Part shown: positions 4,620 to 8,770 of the stretch, in pieces
Layout: every line of letters begins with the position of its first letter
How positions within the stretch are numbered: the stretch's first letter is position 1
From: an uncultured Saprospiraceae bacterium
Lineage (GTDB): Bacteria; Bacteroidota; Bacteroidia; Chitinophagales; Saprospiraceae
Direction: 5' to 3'
NCBI GenBank assembly: GCA_937894165.1
Contig: CALCSX010000413.1
Coordinates: 1-8,770 of the forward strand
DNA: 8,770 nt
Notes under the pieces: generated by a model
Database searches by the model: none
What the model saw: the letters and a program-made list of their open reading frames with translations, nothing else
What the model was told of the DNA's origin: nothing
Translations under genes and position numbers: made by a program

Positions 4620-6653
4620 TTAAAATAAATCCTCCAAGATTCTCTCATCCGCAAAATTGGGAAGTGTAACCTTCAAAAGCGGTTCGGATTCCATCGCTCT
4701 CTTAATTGCGAAAACAGCTTCATCATTCCTCGCCCAGCTTCGCCTTGCTATTCCATTATTCACATCCCAATGTAACATCGACTTCAATCTCCGCTCTGAA
4801 TCCTTACTGCCATCCAACATCATTCCGAAGCCACCATTAATTACCTCTCCCCAGCCCACACCGCCGCCATTGTGAATAGAAACCCAGGTCGCCCCTCGGA
4901 AACTGTCACCTATCACATTTTGAATGGCCATATCGGCAGTGTATTTTGAACCGTCATAAATATTGGATGTCTCTCTGTATGGAGAATCGGTACCACTCAC
5001 ATCATGGTGATCTCTCCCCAACACGACCGGCCCTTTCAATCTGCCGGAAGCTATAGCCTCATTAAATGCCTTAGCTACTTCAATTCTCCCTTCAGCATCA
5101 GCGTATAAAATTCTTGACATAGAGCCTACAATAGGCAGATTATCAGCAGCACTATCGATCCATTTAATATTATCATTCAACTGTCCCGTGATTTCCTTGG
5201 GAGCATTTTCTTTCAAACGCCTCAACACCTGCCCGGCTATTTCATCCGTTGTATTTAAATCCTCTTCCAAACCGCTGCAACAAACCCAGCGGAAAGGTCC
5301 GAAGCCATAATCAAAACACATAGGGCCCAGAATATCCTGAACATAGCTTTGGTATTTGTAGAGTGCCTCCTCCTCATTCTTCCAAATATCAGCACCTGCC
5401 TCCCCCGCTTCTTTTAAGAAAGCATTTCCGTAATCCCAGAAATACATTCCATCAGCTGTCAATTGGTTCACAGCTTCCACGTGACGAATTAAGGTCTTTC
5501 TTACTTCCTCCATAAATTTTGACTTATCCTGCTGAAGTAAGATTTTGGCTTCATGGAAAGTATAGTCAACAGGACAATAACCCATATCTTGAATATTGTG
5601 CAACGACGTCTGATCACTGCCCAGATCTACCTTTATTTTTCGCTTGGCAAGTGTCTCCCACAATTCGACAATATTTCCGTGATAGATTAAAGTGACACCC
5701 TCTAATTCCTTTATTTTATGGAGGGCGGAATCAATCAATGCATCCACATCCGTATAAATATTCTCTCTTTTTATATAGCCATCCACCACCCTTTGGTTTA
5801 TCGCATCTTCGTCCACTTCAGCCAATATTGCGACAGCACCTGTAATCACCGCAGCGATAGCCTGAGCGCCTGACATTCCTCCCAAACCCGAAGTCACAAA
5901 AAGACGACCTTTCAAATCATCAGTTCCCAAGCCTTTTAACCTGCCCGCATTAAGTAAGGTAATCGTGGTTCCGTGGACAATTCCTTGTGGTCCGATATAC
6001 ATATACGATCCTGCTGTCATCTGCCCGTATTGTGTGACCCCCATGGCATTGTACTTATTCCAATCATCTACAGAGGAGTAATTGGGAATCATCATGCCAT
6101 TGGTTACTACCACGCGCGGGGCATCTTTGTGGGAGGGAAACAAACCCATAGGATGACCTGAATATATCACCAAGGTTTGCTCCTCAGTCATTTCTGAAAG
6201 GTATTGCATTACAAGAAGATATTGTGCCCAGTTTTGAAATACAGCTCCGTTTCCGCCATAGGTAATTAATTCATCGGGATATTTAGCGACTTTTGGATCA
6301 AGATTGTTTTGGATCATAAGCATTATTGAAGCTGCCTGAGCACATTTTGCAGGATAGACAGATATTGGACGTGCCTTCATCTCGTATGTAGGTCGAAAAC
6401 GATACATATATATGCGACCATACTCCTTTAACTCATTGGCAAATTCCGGAGCCAGAACCGAGTGCCACTCTGCCGGGAAATACCGCAAAGCATTATTGAC
6501 TGCAAGTTGTTTTTCCTTTTTAGAAAGTAAATTATCGATAATTCTCTTAGGAGCATGACCTGCGACAGGGGTAAATCCAGGATTTTCGGGCAAGATGCTC
6601 GGGATTCCTTGCGCTATTTGTTCTGCAAACGTTTTTGTAAGTTCTAATGGCAT
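4620..6653 (-). CDS. hutU: Urocanate hydratase (urocanase), long UROC1-like form
   Basis: Urocanase is the second enzyme of histidine degradation. It adds water to urocanate to give imidazolonepropionate, using tightly bound NAD+ as an electrophile, in the cytoplasm. With the ATG at 6653 the product is 677 residues. The reading frame is open to a TTG at 6686 (11 more codons), but MPLELTKTFAEQIAQGIPS looks like the natural N-terminus. Numbering from that ATG, conserved motifs are YGGNG (132-136), SGLGGMSGAQ (255-264), GSDQTS (345-350), GFGPFRWVC (450-458), RDHHDVSGTDSPYRETSN (547-564) and GGGVGWGEVINGG (596-608). Typical bacterial HutU is about 555 residues. This one follows the longer animal enzyme (about 676) from end to end, including the N-terminal KQLAVNNALRYFP and the LHWDVNNGIARR tail. 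No hutH, hutI or hutG is adjacent in this window. Confidence 0.95.
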   Translation of the reverse strand: MPLELTKTFAEQIAQGIPSILPENPGFTPVAGHAPKRIIDNLLSKKEKQLAVNNALRYFPAEWHSVLAPEFANELKEYGRIYMYRFRPTYEMKARPISVYPAKCAQAASIMLMIQNNLDPKVAKYPDELITYGGNGAVFQNWAQYLLVMQYLSEMTEEQTLVIYSGHPMGLFPSHKDAPRVVVTNGMMIPNYSSVDDWNKYNAMGVTQYGQMTAGSYMYIGPQGIVHGTTITLLNAGRLKGLGTDDLKGRLFVTSGLGGMSGAQAIAAVITGAVAILAEVDEDAINQRVVDGYIKRENIYTDVDALIDSALHKIKELEGVTLIYHGNIVELWETLAKRKIKVDLGSDQTSLHNIQDMGYCPVDYTFHEAKILLQQDKSKFMEEVRKTLIRHVEAVNQLTADGMYFWDYGNAFLKEAGEAGADIWKNEEEALYKYQSYVQDILGPMCFDYGFGPFRWVCCSGLEEDLNTTDEIAGQVLRRLKENAPKEITGQLNDNIKWIDSAADNLPIVGSMSRILYADAEGRIEVAKAFNEAIASGRLKGPVVLGRDHHDVSGTDSPYRETSNIYDGSKYTADMAIQNVIGDSFRGATWVSIHNGGGVGWGEVINGGFGMMLDGSKDSERRLKSMLHWDVNNGIARRSWARNDEAVFAIKRAMESEPLLKVTLPNFADERILEDLF

Positions 6654-6729
6654 ATTGATATCTTTTGAGGGATCATAAAAGTACAACTTCCTCCAATTTT
6701 AGTTTAAATAATCGGTGAATAAAACTGAG

Positions 6730-6749
6730 AAATCGTGCAGGCGAGATTT
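6730..6749. promoter_or_regulatory. Imperfect 20-bp dyad upstream of hutU
   Basis: AAATC at 6730-6734 is mirrored by GATTT at 6745-6749, and the inner GC/GC bases also pair; there is one mismatch and one wobble across the dyad. It lies about 77 bases upstream of the probable hutU start, in an AT-rich stretch (6654-6926) with no other gene, and could be an operator for hutU. It does not resemble HutC sites I know. A TACTTTTA sequence (6683-6676, minus) is a one-mismatch -7 box closer to the ATG but lacks a spaced -33 box. Confidence 0.25.
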
Positions 6750-6893
6750 TTAAACACTTGAAGAGAAAATGAATATAATTATTTTGATATACATATCTAA
6801 CTGCTCTATAAATACTTAATAAATCAGTTTTTCAACCTATAAAAATTAATAAAAATATATACCGGACATAATATACTAATTAACAAAATATTG

Positions 6894-6901
6894 TATATTT
6901 G
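6894..6901 (+). promoter_or_regulatory. TAnnTTTG -7 box in front of the 34-codon ORF
   Basis: TATATTTG matches the Bacteroidota -7 consensus exactly. Transcription from it would begin near 6908, about 20 bases before the ATG at 6927. No TTG or TTTG is visible 19 bases upstream, so the promoter is only half complete. It is the main reason to take the tiny ORF seriously. Confidence 0.4.
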
Positions 6902-6926
6902 AAGTCAAACCAATCGAAAAACGAGT

Positions 6927-7031
6927 ATGACAATATTTATACTTTTATCTTTTGCATCTATTCTGGCCCTCTGTATAAGCTTCGGTTTCTCTAAACCAAG
7001 CAGAGAAGAGCCATCTGAATCCCGAGAATAA
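6927..7031 (+). CDS. Putative 34-residue single-span membrane protein
   Basis: The frame from ATG 6927 to TAA 7029-7031 encodes 34 residues. Residues 2-20 (TIFILLSFASILALCISFG) form one convincing hydrophobic span. The rest, FSKPSREEPSESRE, is short and strongly hydrophilic with mixed charge. This is the shape of small inner-membrane proteins that attach to larger complexes, such as CydX- or KdpF-like subunits, but I see no specific similarity to any of these and no partner gene next door. Support comes from a TATATTTG -7 box about 25 bases upstream and from the lack of any other gene in the 483-base gap between hutU and mlaF. Chance is possible at this length. It converges on mlaF. Confidence 0.45.
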   Translation: MTIFILLSFASILALCISFGFSKPSREEPSESRE

Positions 7032-7049
7032 TTTTTTAATTAATAATAC

Positions 7050-7076
7050 ATATTACCTGTTCGAACAGCGTAATAT
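7050..7076. repeat. Dyad: perfect 12-bp palindrome with extended arms
   Basis: CTGTTCGAACAG (7057-7068) is a perfect palindrome. After a single bulged C (7069) the arms continue as ATATTAC (7050-7056) and GTAATAT (7070-7076). As RNA this is an 11-bp stem with a UCGA tetraloop and one bulge; as DNA it is a strong dyad suited to a dimeric regulator. It sits 19 bases after the 34-codon ORF. No T-run follows, so it is not a standard terminator. Confidence 0.5.
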
Positions 7077-7115
7077 AAAGATGTAGTTTTCTTATTTTGA
7101 GACCTTAGTGATTAT

Positions 7116-7154
7116 GCCCAGATTTTTAATGTAAAATTTGGGCTAATCCTTTTT
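7116..7154 (+). terminator. Terminator-like hairpin between convergent small ORF and mlaF
   Basis: GCCCA-G-ATTTT (7116-7126) pairs with AAAAT-T-TGGGC (7133-7143), an 11-bp stem with one G-U pair and a TAATGT loop. On the plus strand five T residues follow at 7150-7154, after a six-base gap. On the minus strand, downstream of mlaF (stop at 7170), there is no T-run. It could end transcripts from either side; the fit is better for the plus strand. Confidence 0.5.
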
Positions 7155-7169
7155 AGTTCAATTTGAAAT

Positions 7170-7931
7170 CTAATGATTCATTGCCTTATCGCGCAATTTT
7201 TGCAAGAACGGAGATGCGAAGATAAAATTAGTCAAGGTCTCGTTGTCAGAATTCAAGACCTGTGTTTTGTCCCCCTCCCACTCTAACAAGCCTTGAGATA
7301 AGAAAACAATATGCTCTCCAATTTCCATCACAGAATTCATATCGTGGGTATTCAGGATAGTGGTCATATTATTCTCTCTGGTGATATCCTTGATAAGTTC
7401 ATCAATGAGAATTGATGTTTTCGGATCCAAGCCGGAGTTAGGCTCATCACAAAACAAATATTTTGGTTTTAATACAATGGACCTGGCAATACCTATTCTT
7501 TTCTGCATCCCTCCACTGGTTTCGGAAGGATATTTATTATTTACCCCTGACAGATTCACCCTTTCAAGAACTTCATTCACCCGCATTTTCTTTTCCTTCA
7601 AAGTCTCGTTGGTAAACATGTCTAAAGGGAATCGGATATTTTCCTCCACCGTCATACTATCGAAGAGCGCAGAGCCTTGAAAAAGCATTCCGACCTGTTT
7701 TCTGATTTCCTTCAGTTCGTACTTGTTGAGTTTGGTGACATCTACATCATGATAGAGCACTTTGCCCTGATTGGGTTGAAAAAGACCCACCAAAATCTTC
7801 AAAAGTACAGTTTTTCCGGCACCGGAACTTCCAATGATGAGATTTGTTTTGCCTTCATAGAAGTTGGTAGTAACTCCTTTGAGCACCTCATTTTCACCGA
7901 AGCTTTTATGTATATCGATTGCTTTAATCAT
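7170..7931 (-). CDS. mlaF: ABC transporter ATPase, MlaF-like (lipid transport)
   Basis: This 253-residue ATPase would power an MCE/Mla-type transporter that moves phospholipids between the inner and outer membranes; it acts on the cytoplasmic face with the permease encoded just upstream. All nucleotide-binding motifs are present: Walker A GSSGAGKT (34-41), Q-loop Gln85 in LFQGSALFDS, signature TSGGMQKR (138-145), Walker B LFCDEP (159-164), D-loop SGLDP (166-170) and H-loop His196. The SALFDSMTVEENI segment (87-99) and SGGMQKR signature are hallmarks of the MlaF branch. The C-terminal stretch after 228 (LTNFIFASPFLQKL) is the short tail seen in this branch. The ATG at 7929-7931 lies five bases after the mlaE stop, so the pair is translationally close. 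No mlaD follows in the window. Confidence 0.92.
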   Translation of the reverse strand: MIKAIDIHKSFGENEVLKGVTTNFYEGKTNLIIGSSGAGKTVLLKILVGLFQPNQGKVLYHDVDVTKLNKYELKEIRKQVGMLFQGSALFDSMTVEENIRFPLDMFTNETLKEKKMRVNEVLERVNLSGVNNKYPSETSGGMQKRIGIARSIVLKPKYLFCDEPNSGLDPKTSILIDELIKDITRENNMTTILNTHDMNSVMEIGEHIVFLSQGLLEWEGDKTQVLNSDNETLTNFIFASPFLQKLRDKAMNH

Positions 7932-7936
7932 GATAA

Positions 7937-8677
7937 TTATTTCGTTAATATGACTGCCAAAATGTAATCAGCCAAAAGTATCAGAATGTCACTATAAACC
8001 ACAGCTTGCGTACTCGCAATTCCCAACTCTACCGATCCACCTTTCACAGTATAACCTTTGTAGGCAGAGACTGAAATTAAAATGAAAGCAAAAACTACTG
8101 ATTTCACAAACATCATGAAAACATTATAGGGAAGGAAAAATGATCTGATTCCAAGAACATAATCCGCATGGGATACTGCGCCGGGCAGTACACTGGCCAG
8201 ATATCCTCCTAGAATAGCCACAAAAGCCGCAATCGCTACCAGCATCGGTATTACCACCAATCCCGCTACTATTTTGGGAGTTATTAGGTAATTTGCAGTG
8301 TTCACACCCATTATTTCCATGGCATCGATATGTTCTTTCTGTCGCATACCGCCTATTTCAGAGGCAATATTAGAACCCACCTTACCGGCTAGCACCAATG
8401 CTGTAATCGTAGGTGCCAATTCTATGATTGAAATATCGCGGACAATATACCCAATGTAATACATAGGAATAAGGTTACCACTCAGCTGATAAGCAAACTG
8501 TACAGCTGTCACGGCACCTATAAACACCGAAATCAAAGCTACTATTACCAAAGAGCCCACCCCAATGCTATCCATTTGTCGGACAATCTCCTTCCAATAC
8601 ATCTTGACACTCTCAGGTCGCGCCGCTGCCCTCTTTAATAAAATTAAATAACTACCCAGATGATAAAATATCTTCAC
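7937..8677 (-). CDS. mlaE: MlaE-like ABC permease (lipid transport)
   Basis: This 246-residue inner-membrane protein is the permease partner of the MlaF-like ATPase. Hydrophobic segments are visible at about residues 40-64, 84-100, 133-165, 184-206 and 222-244, as in MlaE/YrbE. The family's conserved block runs from ELAPTITALVLAGKVGSNIA (86-105) through SEIGGMRQKEHIDAMEIMGV (106-125), which contains the coupling region to the ATPase. GYTVKGGSVELGIASTQAVV (208-227) is the second conserved block. The start is a GTG (8675-8677) giving MKIFYHLGSYLILLKRA, typical of Bacteroidota MlaE; an in-frame TGA lies three codons upstream, and the next ATG (codon 26) would remove the conserved N-terminal helix. 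It leads a two-gene unit with mlaF (5-base gap). The substrate, phospholipid, is inferred from the family. Confidence 0.92.
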   Translation of the reverse strand: MKIFYHLGSYLILLKRAAARPESVKMYWKEIVRQMDSIGVGSLVIVALISVFIGAVTAVQFAYQLSGNLIPMYYIGYIVRDISIIELAPTITALVLAGKVGSNIASEIGGMRQKEHIDAMEIMGVNTANYLITPKIVAGLVVIPMLVAIAAFVAILGGYLASVLPGAVSHADYVLGIRSFFLPYNVFMMFVKSVVFAFILISVSAYKGYTVKGGSVELGIASTQAVVYSDILILLADYILAVILTK

Positions 8678-8697
8678 ATTAATTCACTTTATATGGA

Positions 8698-8711
8698 TGA
8701 GTAACTACTCA
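8698..8711. repeat. 14-bp palindromic site upstream of mlaE
   Basis: TGAGTA (8698-8703) and TACTCA (8706-8711) form a perfect inverted repeat around AC, about 20 bases upstream of the mlaE start. The location fits an operator or promoter-overlapping site for mlaE-mlaF. No TTTG/TAnnTTTG pair is visible in 8678-8770, so the promoter may lie beyond the window, or mlaE may belong to a longer operon. Confidence 0.3.
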
Positions 8712-8770
8712 GGTACGATCAATTTCTATCTAAAAATGTTTATTTTCCGTGATACTTCGTCTCTTTTCGT

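Noticed and set aside
5973..6161. Plus-strand frames antisense to hutU (also 4657-4875)
   Set aside because: They are antisense to highly conserved urocanase motifs and have no features of their own.
7360..7967. Plus-strand frames antisense to mlaF (7360-7680, 7677-7967)
   Set aside because: The opposite strand encodes all ABC ATPase motifs; these are reverse-strand shadows.

Overview
The window looks like a chromosomal segment of a member of the Bacteroidota, most likely a Cytophagales/Flavobacteriia-type genome. Four things point there. The coding DNA is AT-rich. Clear Shine-Dalgarno sequences are missing in front of nearly every start. The promoter found upstream of rpsL fits the Bacteroidota pattern (TTTG, 19 bases, TAnnTTTG). 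The protein families (FHNF-type polyprenyl synthase, MlaE/MlaF pair, UROC1-like long urocanase, small YkoF-type protein) are ones I associate with this phylum. The species cannot be named from the sequence alone.

Left part (1-1850): the start of the str operon on the minus strand, rpsL (S12) - rpsG (S7) - fusA (EF-G, cut by the window edge). It is driven by a well-formed promoter at 1819-1849 with a leader of about 90 bases. Divergent from it, on the plus strand, is an SSAT-like GNAT acetyltransferase (1939-2382). Its stop codon lies one base from the stop codon of a convergent isoprenyl diphosphate synthase (2384-3358, minus).

Middle (3359-4620): an AT-rich intergenic stretch with a possible gene remnant; a small exported Lys/Cys-rich protein built from two CC-containing repeats (3696-4055) and followed by a strong intrinsic terminator; a small YkoF/DUF77-type protein (4128-4367); and a non-coding, GC-rich, inverted-repeat-bearing stretch (about 4373-4580) that looks like an interspersed repeat.

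Right part (4620-8770): a long-form urocanate hydratase (hutU, minus), probably starting at an ATG 11 codons inside the longest reading frame. It has no other histidine-degradation gene beside it. Next comes a 483-base gap holding a very small putative membrane protein (34 aa) behind a TATATTTG -7 box, a dyad at 7050-7076 and a terminator-like hairpin. Last is the mlaE-mlaF pair (minus), an ABC permease and ATPase for phospholipid/lipid traffic between the membranes, with no mlaD gene in the window.

Most of this is housekeeping: translation, isoprenoid precursors, histidine catabolism and envelope lipid transport. I see no phage, transposase, CRISPR array, tRNA/rRNA gene or multi-gene defence system. 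The parts least explained by known biology are the small Cys-rich exported protein, the 34-aa membrane ORF, the GC-rich intergenic element and the dyads near promoters.
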